DNA of 64,000 nt from positions 28,954 to 92,953 of the forward strand of contig NZ_JARKPQ010000139.1 in NCBI RefSeq assembly GCF_029975155.1. The letters are read 5' to 3'. The stretch comes from Propionicimonas sp. Lineage in GTDB: Bacteria; Actinomycetota; Actinomycetes; Propionibacteriales; Propionibacteriaceae. Shown one piece after another: positions 1-8,545 of this stretch. Positions within the stretch are counted from its first letter, which is position 1, and each line of letters begins with the position of its first letter. Position numbers and translations under genes: made by a program. The notes below the pieces were generated by a model. It ran no database searches. It was not told the DNA's origin and saw nothing but the letters and a program-made list of their open reading frames with translations.

Positions 1-50
1 GAAGCTGCCGAAGGTTCGGCAGCTTCGGCAGTCTTCGGCAGCGTCTGTGC
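1..50. repeat. TGCCGAAG inverted repeat, cut by window edge
   Basis: The sequence GCTGCCGAA-GG-TTCGGCAGC followed by further TTCGGCAG units is the right half of a larger palindrome. Fuller copies occur at 8546-8625 and 38634-38701. It lies just downstream of the dehydrogenase stop codon and could fold as a long hairpin in the 3' untranslated region. The left arm is outside the window. Confidence 0.75.
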
Positions 51-76
51 GGGAGGAGCGCCGGGTCAGCGCCGGG

Positions 77-1717
77 TCAGGGCTGACTGGCGAGCAACGC
101 CGCCTCGGCGGCCTTCGTCCAGCGGCCCGCGTCGAGGGCGGCGGCGACGGTGGGCAGCTTCTCGGCGAGCTCGTCCAGCCTCACCAGGCCGAGGTCGGGC
201 AGCATCGGGTAGACCATGATCTTCCCGCCGGAGGTGCGGTTGTTGACGCTCTCGATCGCGTCCGCCACACCGGCCATGCCGGTCACCGCCCACAGCGAGA
301 CGTTGGTGTCCAGCTGGCCCGATTCGACCTTGGCGAGCATGGTCTTCATGTCCTGGATCCGCGACCCGGAGGTGCCGACCAGGTAGATCCCCTCGGCGGC
401 GATCTTGGTCAGGTCCAGCTCGGCCATGGTGCCGATGGCGAAGCCGGCGAAGGCGTTCACGATGGCTCCCGCGGCAGCGAGGTCCACGGCCTGGGCGATC
501 AGGAACGGCGCCGGCACCATCGCGGCGATGTAGGTGTAGCCGGGCTCCAGCGGCTCGGTCCTGCTGTTGCGGAACGTCGCCGGGACGCCGTTCGCCGCCG
601 CCACCGGCGCCACGACGGCCGCCAGGTGGGCGAGCCGGGCGTCGTCCACGTCCACGGCGTCCATCGTGATGCCCGGGACGCCGGACACCGCCGTCCGCAC
701 GGTGTGCATCAGGCCCATCGGACCGGCCGCGCCCACGATCGCGATCCGCTCGCCCTCGCGCAACTCGCACTGAGCCGGAATCCTGGCGTAGCCCTCGGCC
801 ACGTTGTCGCCTGCGGTGCCGGTGTAGCGGATCAGGTCGTAGTGCACGCGGCCCACGTCGATCTTCACCGGACGGCCGAACGCGCCGCCGGCCAGCACCA
901 CGTCCAGCACGCCACCGAAGCCGAGGTGCGCCCCGAGCGCTTCCACCACGTCGGCGTCGGAGCCCACATAGACGATGTCGTCGAAGCTGCCCTCCAGCTC
1001 GCCCACCGAGCCGACCACGGTCGCGCCCGGCACCTTCGCCGCGCCCACCACCGTGATGGACGCGGGCGTCGCCTGCGCGAGCAGCTCGGGCAGCCCGGCC
1101 GCGACATCGGCCACGACCAGCAGCCGGCCGCCGGCTTTGAGGGTCTGCCGCTCGCCCCAGGCGTAGGCCGCCTCGACGCACGCCCACGGCTCGATCAGCG
1201 CCACCGCCGACGCGGACGGGCCCTCGCTCACCGGGATCAGGAACCGCTCGCCCGTGACCGGGTCCAGGATCGCCCGCTCGTCGAGCACCACGTACTCCTG
1301 CAGCGCACCCTCGAAGTTGTAGCCGAAGGCGGCGTTCGAGCTCGCCGTCGGCAGGTGCCGGTAGTCGGTCTCGACCAGCACCCGCTCCCCCACCCGGTGG
1401 TGGGTCACGTCCGCGCCGACCGTGACGATCCGTCCGACCGGCTCGTGGCCGGGCACGATCGGGGCATCCCCGGGCTGGTAGCTGGGAATCTCCGCCAGTT
1501 CGGCAGCACTCAGCCCGCTGAGCACCCGGCTCTTGCGCGGATGGTTCGTGAACGCGTGCAGGAGTTTGGTGTCGGAGAAGCAGATGCCGCAGGCCTCCGG
1601 CTTCAGCAGCAGCTGAGTCGGGCCGAGCTCGTACATCGGCTTCGCCTGGTTGTGCACCACCTCGTCGGCGCCCACGAACTGGATCGCGTGCTGGGTGGTG
1701 GGGAACTCCTGAGTCAT
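77..1717 (-). CDS. Long zinc-dependent alcohol dehydrogenase-like (MDR) oxidoreductase
   Basis: A 546-residue medium-chain dehydrogenase/reductase. The N-terminal GroES-like domain shows CGICFSD at about 43-49 (a catalytic-zinc cysteine) and PGHEPVG at about 89-95, with the EPWAC element near 176. The usual family length is 340-400 residues. Here there are two candidate nucleotide-binding stretches, one around 196-230 and a clear glycine-rich GAAGPMG at about 329-335, so the core appears expanded or duplicated. A strong GGAGGAG Shine-Dalgarno sequence sits 6 nt before the ATG. It is the last gene of the PHP-hydrolase/aldolase unit and probably belongs to the rhamnose regulon. Substrate is not evident; a sugar-phosphate or lactaldehyde-type polyol reaction is inference from context. 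Confidence 0.85.
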   Translation of the reverse strand: MTQEFPTTQHAIQFVGADEVVHNQAKPMYELGPTQLLLKPEACGICFSDTKLLHAFTNHPRKSRVLSGLSAAELAEIPSYQPGDAPIVPGHEPVGRIVTVGADVTHHRVGERVLVETDYRHLPTASSNAAFGYNFEGALQEYVVLDERAILDPVTGERFLIPVSEGPSASAVALIEPWACVEAAYAWGERQTLKAGGRLLVVADVAAGLPELLAQATPASITVVGAAKVPGATVVGSVGELEGSFDDIVYVGSDADVVEALGAHLGFGGVLDVVLAGGAFGRPVKIDVGRVHYDLIRYTGTAGDNVAEGYARIPAQCELREGERIAIVGAAGPMGLMHTVRTAVSGVPGITMDAVDVDDARLAHLAAVVAPVAAANGVPATFRNSRTEPLEPGYTYIAAMVPAPFLIAQAVDLAAAGAIVNAFAGFAIGTMAELDLTKIAAEGIYLVGTSGSRIQDMKTMLAKVESGQLDTNVSLWAVTGMAGVADAIESVNNRTSGGKIMVYPMLPDLGLVRLDELAEKLPTVAAALDAGRWTKAAEAALLASQP

Positions 1718-1737
1718 GACTATCTCCTCCTGCGTTG

Positions 1738-1883
1738 TCTCCGCTGATCGACTTCACTTCTCCGCTGATCGAGCTTCACTTCACCTCACCGCTGATCGAG
1801 CTTGTCGAGATCGGCCGACAGGTCTCGACAAGCTCGACCAGCGGTTTGGGCTCGACCAGCGGTTTGGGCTCGACCAGCGGTCT
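1738..1883. repeat. Short tandem repeats with CTCGACCAGCGG units
   Basis: The 173-bp gap between two rha-locus genes holds three copies of a CCGCTGATCGA-type unit (from 1740) followed by three copies of the 18-bp unit CTCGACCAGCGGTTTGGG (about 1832-1885). The same CTCGACnAGCTCGACCAGCGG theme recurs at 6867, 16363, 22615 and 61983. It is a dispersed intergenic repeat of unknown function that has expanded locally in tandem. Confidence 0.75.
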
Positions 1884-1890
1884 TGGTTGG

Positions 1891-3873
1891 TCAGTTGAGC
1901 ATGTTCTGGCCGCCGGTGACCGGCACGGCCTGGCCGGTCTCGTAGGCCTGGTCGACGATGTAGTACACGGCCTTGGCGACGTCGGACGGGGTGCAGCCGC
2001 GGCCCATCGGGACCTTGGCCTCGTAGAACGCCCGGACGTCCTCGATCGTCGTCGCGCCGGGCACCTTGCCCGCCCGCAGGTACTGGACGAACAGGCCGCG
2101 CTCGGGATCGCTCCACAGCGGACCGTCCAGGTAGTTGCCCGGGCAGATCGCGTTCACCTTGATGCCGTACTCGACCAGTTCCAGCGCGAAGCTCTGGGTG
2201 AGCCCGATGCCACCGAACTTCGAGCCGGCGTACGCGAAGTTGCGCTTCGAGCCCTCCAGTCCCGACTTCGAGTTGATCTCGATGATGTCGGACCACGCCT
2301 CGGGACGGACGGCGTGCTGCGCGGCCAGGATCGGCGCCACCGCGCGGACGCCGAGGAAGTACCCGCGGTAGTTCACGTTCGTGACCAGGTCGAAGTCGGC
2401 CACCGGCTGGGTCATCACGCCCTCGGCGCGCAGCACGCCGGCGTTGGAGATGAACACGTCCAGCCCTCCGAAGGTGGCGACCACCTCCGCGACAGCGGCC
2501 AGCTGGGAGTCGGGGTCGGCGACGTTCACCGCCACCGCGACCGCCCGTCCGGGACCGTGCTGGGCGCCCAGTTCTGCCGCCTTCTGCCTGGCCAGGTCGA
2601 TGTTGAGGTCGGCGAGCACCACCTGGGCACCCTCGGCCAGCAGCTCCGTGGCGATGCCGAGGCCGAAGCCCTGGGCCGCCCCGGTGACCAGCACGACCTT
2701 GCCGTCCATCCGGCCGGCCCGCTTCGACGCGGCGACCGCCTTGCGGTAGCTCTCCGCCTCCCAGTTCTCGATGAAGCCGCGCTCGGCGACGTTCAGGCAG
2801 CGCACGGTGCCGATCCGGTTGGCATCGCGCGCCACCCGCAGGGCGTCGGAGAACGTGGCCAGGGCCGTCTGCGCGGCGACCAGGTCGGCGCCTGCGCCGA
2901 ACGCGACCACGCCGGGGACGACGGTGATCACCGGGTCCTTGCCGTGGCGTTCGCGATAGCCGGTGACGGCTGCGGTGACGATCGCCGCGTCGGCGGAAGC
3001 GTCCAGCACGAGCGGCAGCGACCCCGCGTAGACGATCTGGTCGGGGATCAGCGGGCCGTCGGTGAGGATCGCATCGCCCGCGGGGGTGGTGGTCACCGTG
3101 CGGACCAGGTCGGAGGAGTCGGACGTGACCACGGCCAGTCGCTCGGGCGTGCCCAGCAGGCCGCGGAGGGCGGGGGCGATGGTGGCAACGGCAGTTCCGG
3201 GGATCCCGGCGTTCGCCGGGATGACGTTGGGGGAAGGCTCGATGACGTCAGGGGGGCCTTCGATGGCGGCGGCGATGGTTGCGGTCAGCCACTCGGCGCG
3301 CTCGGTGAGCTCGGCGGCGGAGTTGCCGGAGACGATGATGCCGTGGTTGCCCAGCAGGGTGATCCCGGGGGCGAGCCGGCCAGTGCGCGCGGTGTAGGCG
3401 TCGCGGGCGCGCTCGACCTCGCGGGCCAGCGGCACGCCGGGGTCGGTGTAGGGCACGAACACCGCCTCGTCGCCGAGCAGCCGGGAGGTCAGCGCCTCGG
3501 CGTCGACGTTGCAGGTGAGCGCGTTGGCGACGAGCGGATGGGTGTGCAGCACCAGCGCGTCCGGGATCAGGGCGTGGAACAGGATCTCGACGCTGGGCCG
3601 CCGTCCACCGGGGGCATCGACCAGCGCTCTGGTCGCCGCCGTCATCACCGGGTCGCCCTCGTCAGGCTCGTCGGAGTGCAGGGCGTCCAGCAGCACGTCC
3701 GTCCGCAGCCCGACCAGGTCGGCCGCGGTGAGCGTCGCCAGCGGCACGCCGGACGGCTTGATCCGCAGCACCCCGTCCACCTTCACCGAGGCGTTGCCGC
3801 CGCCGGCGCGGGAGTACTCAGGATCGGCGCCGAAGTGGTTGGCGACCGCGATCAGGTCCTCGACGAGGTTCAT
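1891..3873 (-). CDS. rhaEW: Bifunctional rhamnulose-1-phosphate aldolase / lactaldehyde dehydrogenase
   Basis: A 660-residue fusion. Residues about 1-380 are a class II aldolase domain with GGGNASVK (24-31) and the zinc motif HTHPLVAN (110-117). Residues about 389-660 are a short-chain dehydrogenase with TGAAQGFG (397-404) and the catalytic YAGSK. This matches the RhaEW/YuxG architecture, in which L-rhamnulose-1-phosphate is cleaved to dihydroxyacetone phosphate and L-lactaldehyde and the aldehyde is then oxidised. The ATG at 3873 overlaps the stop of the upstream PHP gene (ATGA), implying translational coupling; a much longer upstream extension of the same frame is spurious. Oddly, residues about 217-226 (VIPANAGIPG) are encoded by a palindromic repeat found elsewhere between genes. 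Confidence 0.92.
   Translation of the reverse strand: MNLVEDLIAVANHFGADPEYSRAGGGNASVKVDGVLRIKPSGVPLATLTAADLVGLRTDVLLDALHSDEPDEGDPVMTAATRALVDAPGGRRPSVEILFHALIPDALVLHTHPLVANALTCNVDAEALTSRLLGDEAVFVPYTDPGVPLAREVERARDAYTARTGRLAPGITLLGNHGIIVSGNSAAELTERAEWLTATIAAAIEGPPDVIEPSPNVIPANAGIPGTAVATIAPALRGLLGTPERLAVVTSDSSDLVRTVTTTPAGDAILTDGPLIPDQIVYAGSLPLVLDASADAAIVTAAVTGYRERHGKDPVITVVPGVVAFGAGADLVAAQTALATFSDALRVARDANRIGTVRCLNVAERGFIENWEAESYRKAVAASKRAGRMDGKVVLVTGAAQGFGLGIATELLAEGAQVVLADLNIDLARQKAAELGAQHGPGRAVAVAVNVADPDSQLAAVAEVVATFGGLDVFISNAGVLRAEGVMTQPVADFDLVTNVNYRGYFLGVRAVAPILAAQHAVRPEAWSDIIEINSKSGLEGSKRNFAYAGSKFGGIGLTQSFALELVEYGIKVNAICPGNYLDGPLWSDPERGLFVQYLRAGKVPGATTIEDVRAFYEAKVPMGRGCTPSDVAKAVYYIVDQAYETGQAVPVTGGQNMLN
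3201..3225. repeat. Palindromic repeat inside rhaEW coding sequence
   Basis: A perfect copy of the GGATCCCGGCGTTCGCCGGG-ATGAC palindrome lies inside the aldolase domain and is read in frame as part of NVIPANAGIPG. The same sequence is intergenic at 6931, 16401, 16517, 33725 and 33791. The reading frame is kept on both sides. Confidence 0.9.
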
Positions 3874-5123
3874 CGGTTCTCTCCCTTGTGGTCCATGCCG
3901 ACCGGTGCCGCGGGGGATCCCGGCGTTCGCCGGGATGACGGGACGAGGCGGATCAGCTCGCTGCCGATCTCGATCAGCATGGCGGTGGGGACGGGCGTTC
4001 GCGCTCCGGTGGCGTCCACGTACCCGGGCCGCCCGTGCGCCACCTCGTGCTGATGGGCGGCAACGACGCAGGCGGCCTCCCAGAACGCCTGGCGCGCGTC
4101 GTCGGACAGAGGCCCGTCCACACAGGCGGGCTCGACCGGGATGCGGTCCGGGGTGTTGTGCTCCGTCCCGCCCGTCACGATCAGCCCCGCGTCGGTGAAC
4201 GCCCTGACATAGGCGTCGACGCAGGCGCCGGTGTTGCGGACCGGGATCAGCTCGGCGGCGTGGATGCCGCGCTCGATCAACTGCGCGGCGAGCCGGGGGG
4301 CGGGGTCCTCGAACGGGCAGACCGGCTGCACCCCGTCCGCGAGCGTCGGATAGGTGGGAATGCCGTCCATCTCCAGCACGTAGCGGTAGGCGTCGGCGAA
4401 GCTCAGCGGCACCTCGGGGACGAAGCCGGGCGTGCCCACCTTGATCAGCCGCGAACGGAGCTCGCCCTGCAGCGCCGCCGGGTCGTCGATGTCCACACCG
4501 CTCGGACCGCCGTAGGCACGATCGAGGACGGCGGCCCGCTCCTCCCGCGGCAGGGCGGCGAGCGCACGCTGGAAGGCCATGGCGATGTGCCGTTCCTGCA
4601 GCGACACCCACGCGACCGGCACCTGGGCGGCGTCGGCCACGTCCTGGGCGATCGCCGCCGCGGTCAGGCCGGTGTCCAGCCCGCACGCGGCGAACCACTC
4701 GGCGAGCCGGCCAACCATCGCGCTCGCGCGCTCGTCGTTGCCGCTGCGGATCGCCGCGGCGATCCGCGAGGCCGCGTCCGACTTGCGCGTGAACGGGGAG
4801 ATGCCCTTGCCGCACAGGTACATCCGGCCGGGGTTGGCCGGGTCGTTCACCCGGACGCCGGCGGCAGCCAGTTCCTCGTCCAGGGTGATGAACTCCAGCC
4901 CGTACAGCGGCACGACGCCCGCGGCCTCCGCCTGCTCGGCGAAGAGCGCGTAGACCTGCTGGTCGAAGAAGTTGGAGATACCGACGGCCCGGGCGCCTTC
5001 CGCCACCGCGGCACCGATGGCGTCCGCAACCGTGGCGAAGGCCGAGAAGTTGGGCGGGACGTGGACGTGGGTGTTGACCACCGGGAGCTTCCCGGCTGCG
5101 TCCAGGACGTCACTGTCGGTCAT
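3870..5123 (-). CDS. PHP/amidohydrolase-like metal-dependent protein of the rhamnose locus
   Basis: A 417-residue protein with a metal-binding NTHVHVPP signature at residues 17-24 and a late GGTEHNTPDR motif, resembling PHP-domain or amidohydrolase-like metalloproteins. I do not recognise a precise family function. It is the first gene of the unit that continues with rhaEW (ATGA overlap) and the long MDR dehydrogenase. A LacI-type operator lies upstream at 5171-5184, so it is probably rhamnose-regulated. The last about 20 residues (around [11 protein letters not shown]) are encoded by a copy of the GGATCCCGGCG palindrome, so the natural C-terminus has been replaced or extended by repeat sequence. 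A role in sugar-lactone or sugar-phosphate hydrolysis is only a guess. Confidence 0.8.
   Translation of the reverse strand: MTDSDVLDAAGKLPVVNTHVHVPPNFSAFATVADAIGAAVAEGARAVGISNFFDQQVYALFAEQAEAAGVVPLYGLEFITLDEELAAAGVRVNDPANPGRMYLCGKGISPFTRKSDAASRIAAAIRSGNDERASAMVGRLAEWFAACGLDTGLTAAAIAQDVADAAQVPVAWVSLQERHIAMAFQRALAALPREERAAVLDRAYGGPSGVDIDDPAALQGELRSRLIKVGTPGFVPEVPLSFADAYRYVLEMDGIPTYPTLADGVQPVCPFEDPAPRLAAQLIERGIHAAELIPVRNTGACVDAYVRAFTDAGLIVTGGTEHNTPDRIPVEPACVDGPLSDDARQAFWEAACVVAAHQHEVAHGRPGYVDATGARTPVPTAMLIEIGSELIRLVPSSRRTPGSPAAPVGMDHKGENR
3915..3939. repeat. Palindromic repeat forming the 3' end of the PHP gene
   Basis: A second exact copy of the GGATCCCGGCGTTCGCCGGG palindrome, here read in a different frame from the rhaEW copy (giving SSRRTPGSP). 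It lies inside the C-terminal codons of the PHP-like gene. Confidence 0.88.
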
Positions 5124-5170
5124 GTGCAGTACCTGTCTGTGTCTGCCGGAGGCCGCTTCGCCGATCCGGA

Positions 5171-5184
5171 TTGTAACGATTCAA
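5171..5184. promoter_or_regulatory. LacI-family operator, divergent PHP gene / FGGY kinase
   Basis: TTGTAACGATTCAA is an imperfect palindrome with a central CG, as expected for LacI-family operators. Close matches are TTGAATCGTTTCAT (8469), TTGAAACGTTCCAT (15170), TACGAACGATTCAA (15183) and TTGAACCGTATCAG (16322). It lies between divergent genes and could control both. The regulator is inferred to be the LacI protein at 15224-16270. Confidence 0.75.
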
Positions 5185-5352
5185 GACCATACCACCCATT
5201 CCGCCCGGAAGACAGTGCCCCACGCTTCCCGACGTCCCACCGTCGCGCCCCGCCCGAGCCTCTGCCGGGACGACGACTTCCACTAGCCTTTCCCGGTGAG
5301 GGCGGCCTCCAGCGACGGAGATCGCTCCACCTCGGCCTCAGACAGGATCCCG

Positions 5353-6834
5353 ATGCTGATCGCACACGACCTGGGCACGTCGGGCAACAAGGCGTCCCTG
5401 CACTCCATGGACGGGCGGCTGCTCGCCGCCGCCAGCGCGTCCTACCCCACCCACTACGCCGCCGACACGACCAGCGAACAGAACCCTCACGACTGGTGGA
5501 CGGCCGTCGTGGCGGCCACCCGTCAGCTGCTGGCCGCGAGCGGCGTCCGTCCCGACGAGGTGGACGGCATCTGCGTGTCCGGCCAGATGATGGGGCTCGT
5601 CCTGCTCGACGCGGCCGGAAGGCCCGTCCGCCCCGCGATGATCTGGTCCGACCAGCGGGCCTCCGCGGAGGCGGCGGCACTGGCCCACGACTTCGGTGGT
5701 GACGAGGCCTATCGGATCACCGGCAACCGCATCGCGGCCACGTACACGCTGCCGAAGCTGGTCTGGGTGCGCGACCACGAGCCGGAGAACTACGCGCGGG
5801 CCACCAGGTTGTGCATGGCCAAGGACTACGTCAACCTGCGGCTCACCGGACGCCTGGCCACCGACCGCTCGGACGCGTCCCACACCGGCGCCTACGACCT
5901 GACCGCGGGCGAGTGGTCCGCGCCCCTGCTCGCAGCGGCCGGGGTGGACGCCACGCTCTGGCCGGAGATCATCGAGTCCACCGACGTGCTGGGCACCCTC
6001 ACGTCCGCCGCCGCGGCGGAGCTCGGCCTGCGCCCCGGCACCCCGGTCGTCACCGGCGGTGGCGACGGGCCGATGGCGGCGGTCGCCGCCGGCTGCGTCG
6101 CCCCCGACTCGCCCGGCTACGTCTGCCTGGGCACGTCGGCGTGGTACGCGTGCACGACGACCGTCCCGCTGCTGGACCCGGCCCAGCGCTCGTTCACCCT
6201 CTGCCACGTGGCACCAGGACTGTTCACCCCCACCGCGACCACGCAGACCGGCGCCGGCTCGCTCCAGTGGGCGGCGGAGGCGCTCGGCGAGGAACGCGCG
6301 GCGGTCGCTCAGCTGATCGACGCCGCGGCCGAGGTCGCCGCTTCGGACGAGGGGCTGTACTTCCTGCCCTACCTGATCGGCGAGCGCACGCCCTGGTGGG
6401 ACCCGAACGCGTCCGGGGTGTTCCTCGGACTGCGCATGCACCACCGGCGCGCCCACCTGACCCGGGCCGTCCTCGAGGGCGTGGGCTACAGCCTGGCACT
6501 GTGCATGCAGCCCCTGCGCGGGGACGCCGCCGACACCGGCATCGCTGTGATCGGCGGTGGCGCGGCCAGCGATACCTGGCTCGCCCTGCTGGCCGACATC
6601 TGGGGCGTCCCGGTGCGGCGGCGCAGCGTCACCACCCAGGCCAACAGCCTCGGCGCTGCCGTGACCGGCCTGGTCGGGCTCGGCGAGGCGGACTTCACGA
6701 TCGCGCCGACCCTTTCCACCGTGGAGGCCGAGTTCCTGCCCGGAGAGACGAGCGCTGCGCACGCCGGTCACTTGGCCCGGTTCGCCGACGCCTACACCGC
6801 GCTCAGCGGCTGGTTCGCCGCCGGAGCCCGCTGA
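5353..6834 (+). CDS. FGGY-family carbohydrate kinase (xylulokinase-like)
   Basis: A 493-residue sugar kinase beginning MLIAHDLGTSGNKAS, the FGGY phosphate-1 loop. It carries the family's C-terminal ATP-site glycine cluster (VIGGGAASDTWLALLADIWG) and resembles xylulokinases more than the rhamnulokinase next door. A GTG at 5296 would add 19 residues that precede the conserved N-terminus, so the ATG at 5353 is preferred. It is divergent from the PHP-like gene across a LacI-type operator and convergent with rhaB. A second FGGY kinase inside a rhamnose regulon suggests that another sugar or intermediate is also phosphorylated. The substrate is not determined. Confidence 0.87.
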   Translation: MLIAHDLGTSGNKASLHSMDGRLLAAASASYPTHYAADTTSEQNPHDWWTAVVAATRQLLAASGVRPDEVDGICVSGQMMGLVLLDAAGRPVRPAMIWSDQRASAEAAALAHDFGGDEAYRITGNRIAATYTLPKLVWVRDHEPENYARATRLCMAKDYVNLRLTGRLATDRSDASHTGAYDLTAGEWSAPLLAAAGVDATLWPEIIESTDVLGTLTSAAAAELGLRPGTPVVTGGGDGPMAAVAAGCVAPDSPGYVCLGTSAWYACTTTVPLLDPAQRSFTLCHVAPGLFTPTATTQTGAGSLQWAAEALGEERAAVAQLIDAAAEVAASDEGLYFLPYLIGERTPWWDPNASGVFLGLRMHHRRAHLTRAVLEGVGYSLALCMQPLRGDAADTGIAVIGGGAASDTWLALLADIWGVPVRRRSVTTQANSLGAAVTGLVGLGEADFTIAPTLSTVEAEFLPGETSAAHAGHLARFADAYTALSGWFAAGAR

Positions 6835-6866
6835 CGCCCGCGATCGATGTCGCCGCGAGGCGTCCA

Positions 6867-6956
6867 CCGCTGGTCGAGCCTGTCGAGACCGACCGCTACC
6901 GGCGGAAAGGGCTGCCCCTTCCACCACCTTGTCATCCCGGCGAACGCCGGGATCCC
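6867..6956. repeat. Two repeat types in the kinase/rhaB convergent gap
   Basis: The gap between convergent genes contains CCGCTGGTCGAGCCTGTCGAGACC-type repeat at 6867-6890 and a copy of the GGATCCCGGCG palindrome in opposite orientation at 6931-6956, ending 4 nt before the rhaB stop codon. Either could act as a bidirectional transcription end signal; no T-run is present. Confidence 0.75.
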
Positions 6957-6960
6957 CTGG

Positions 6961-8448
6961 TCAGGCCTTTCCCGGATAGGCCCGGCGCTCCGTCGCCGCC
7001 CAGTCGGACGGGCCGAAGGGCAGCACGCCGGGGTGGTAGGTGGTGAGGTCGGAGGAGGCGATGGCCGTCCGGCGCAACGCCGTCCGGTCGCCGGCGAGCG
7101 CGCCGCAGGCCCGGGCCTGCACGAGCAGGTTGCCCAGCGCCGTCCCTTCCGCCGGTCCCGCGACCACCGGCAGCCCGGTGGCCTCGGCGGTCAGCTGGCA
7201 CAGCAGGGTGTTCCGGCAGCCACCGCCGACGATGTGCACGACGGAGACGTCGCGACCGGCCAGCGCGCACGCCGTGCGGATGGTGCGCCGGTAGGCCAGC
7301 GCCAGCGAGTCGAGGATGCAGCGGCAGATCGCCCCCGGGTCGTCGGCGAGCTCCTGCCCGGTCTCGGCGGCCATCGCCAGCAGCCGGGACGGCATGTCAC
7401 CCGGCGGCAGCAGGCGGGCGTCCGTCATGTCCAGGACGCAGGCCAGACCGGGACGGGTGGCCGCCTCGGCGAGCAGGGTGGCCAGCGCCACCGCGCGTCC
7501 GGCGGCCGTCCACGCACGGATGCTCTCACTGAGCACCCACAGGCCCATCACGTTCTTCAGGTAGCGGACGGTGCCGTCGATGCCGAGCTCGTTGGTGAAG
7601 TCGGCCGCCCGGCTGGCCTCGGTGAGCACCGGCTGCTCCAGCTCGAGCCCGACCAGCGACCAGGTGCCCGAGGAGATGAACGCGAAATCGGTGTCCGTCG
7701 CCGGGATCGACACCACCGCGGACGCCGTGTCGTGGCCGCCGACCGCCACGACCTGGACCGGCCGGCTGAACAGGCCCTCGGTGCTCGCGCCCAGGACCGT
7801 TCCGGGTTCGACGAGTTCCGGCAGCACCCGCGGGACGGGCAGCCCGTACCGCTCGGCCAGGTGCGCGCACGTGGCGTCCGACCAGGTGCGGGTGGCGACG
7901 TCCAGCAGTCCGGTGGTGGAGGCGATGGTCACTTCCGCGACCTCGCGTCCGCACAGCCAAGAGGACATCAGGTCGGGCGTGAGCAGGATCCGGGAGACCT
8001 CCGCCCAGCGTGGATCGTCGCGACCGGCCACGAGCTGGAAGATCGTGTTGAACGGCATCACCTGCAGCCCAGCCGTGGCGTACAGCCGTTCGGCCGGGAG
8101 GTCGGCGAAGACCAGGTCCGGGACGCCGGTCGTGCGGTCGTCCCGGTAGTGGAAGGGTGGTTCGAGCAGCTCGCCGTTAGCGGCGAGTCGGCCGTAGTCG
8201 ACTCCCCAGGTGTCCACGCCGACCGACTCCAGCCGTCCGCCGCTGGCCTGGATCGCCGCCTCGACGCCGTCCCGGACGTGCTCGAAGAGTCCGACGGCAT
8301 CGGTGTGGATCCCGTCCGCCGCCTCGACAGGACCGTTGTCGAATCGCGCCGTCTCACTCAGCTCGAAGCGCCCGTCCTCCAACCTGCCGAGGATCACCCG
8401 CCCACTGGACGCGCCGAGGTCGGCTGCGGCGAAGTAGCGAGGGTTCAT
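6961..8448 (-). CDS. rhaB: L-rhamnulokinase
   Basis: A 495-residue FGGY kinase that phosphorylates L-rhamnulose at O-1 with ATP. The N-terminus (YFAAADLGASSGRVILGRLE) and the TWGVDYGRL and GHDTASAV segments are characteristic of RhaB. It is transcribed separately from the importer/isomerase operon: the start is about 20 nt from a LacI-type operator (8469-8482) and a long inverted repeat separates it from rhaM. Its product feeds the aldolase domain of rhaEW. Length is normal for the family. Confidence 0.95.
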   Translation of the reverse strand: MNPRYFAAADLGASSGRVILGRLEDGRFELSETARFDNGPVEAADGIHTDAVGLFEHVRDGVEAAIQASGGRLESVGVDTWGVDYGRLAANGELLEPPFHYRDDRTTGVPDLVFADLPAERLYATAGLQVMPFNTIFQLVAGRDDPRWAEVSRILLTPDLMSSWLCGREVAEVTIASTTGLLDVATRTWSDATCAHLAERYGLPVPRVLPELVEPGTVLGASTEGLFSRPVQVVAVGGHDTASAVVSIPATDTDFAFISSGTWSLVGLELEQPVLTEASRAADFTNELGIDGTVRYLKNVMGLWVLSESIRAWTAAGRAVALATLLAEAATRPGLACVLDMTDARLLPPGDMPSRLLAMAAETGQELADDPGAICRCILDSLALAYRRTIRTACALAGRDVSVVHIVGGGCRNTLLCQLTAEATGLPVVAGPAEGTALGNLLVQARACGALAGDRTALRRTAIASSDLTTYHPGVLPFGPSDWAATERRAYPGKA

Positions 8449-8468
8449 CAGCGCTTCCTTGCGAGTGG

Positions 8469-8482
8469 TTGAATCGTTTCAT
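8469..8482. promoter_or_regulatory. LacI-family operator upstream of rhaB
   Basis: TTGAATCGTTTCAT is the best palindromic match in the window to the shared operator of the rhamnose genes. It ends 34 nt before the rhaB start codon, a position where repressor binding would block the promoter. Confidence 0.78.
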
Positions 8483-8545
8483 ACCTTACGTCCCGGCAAC
8501 ACATCCGTCAAGCGCCCAGCCAGACCCCCACCTCCAGGCGCCTCC

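Noticed and set aside
1735..4053. 772-residue plus-strand open frame opposite rhaEW
   Set aside because: Antisense shadow of a well-supported gene, no recognisable motifs, typical His/Arg/Gly-rich composition.
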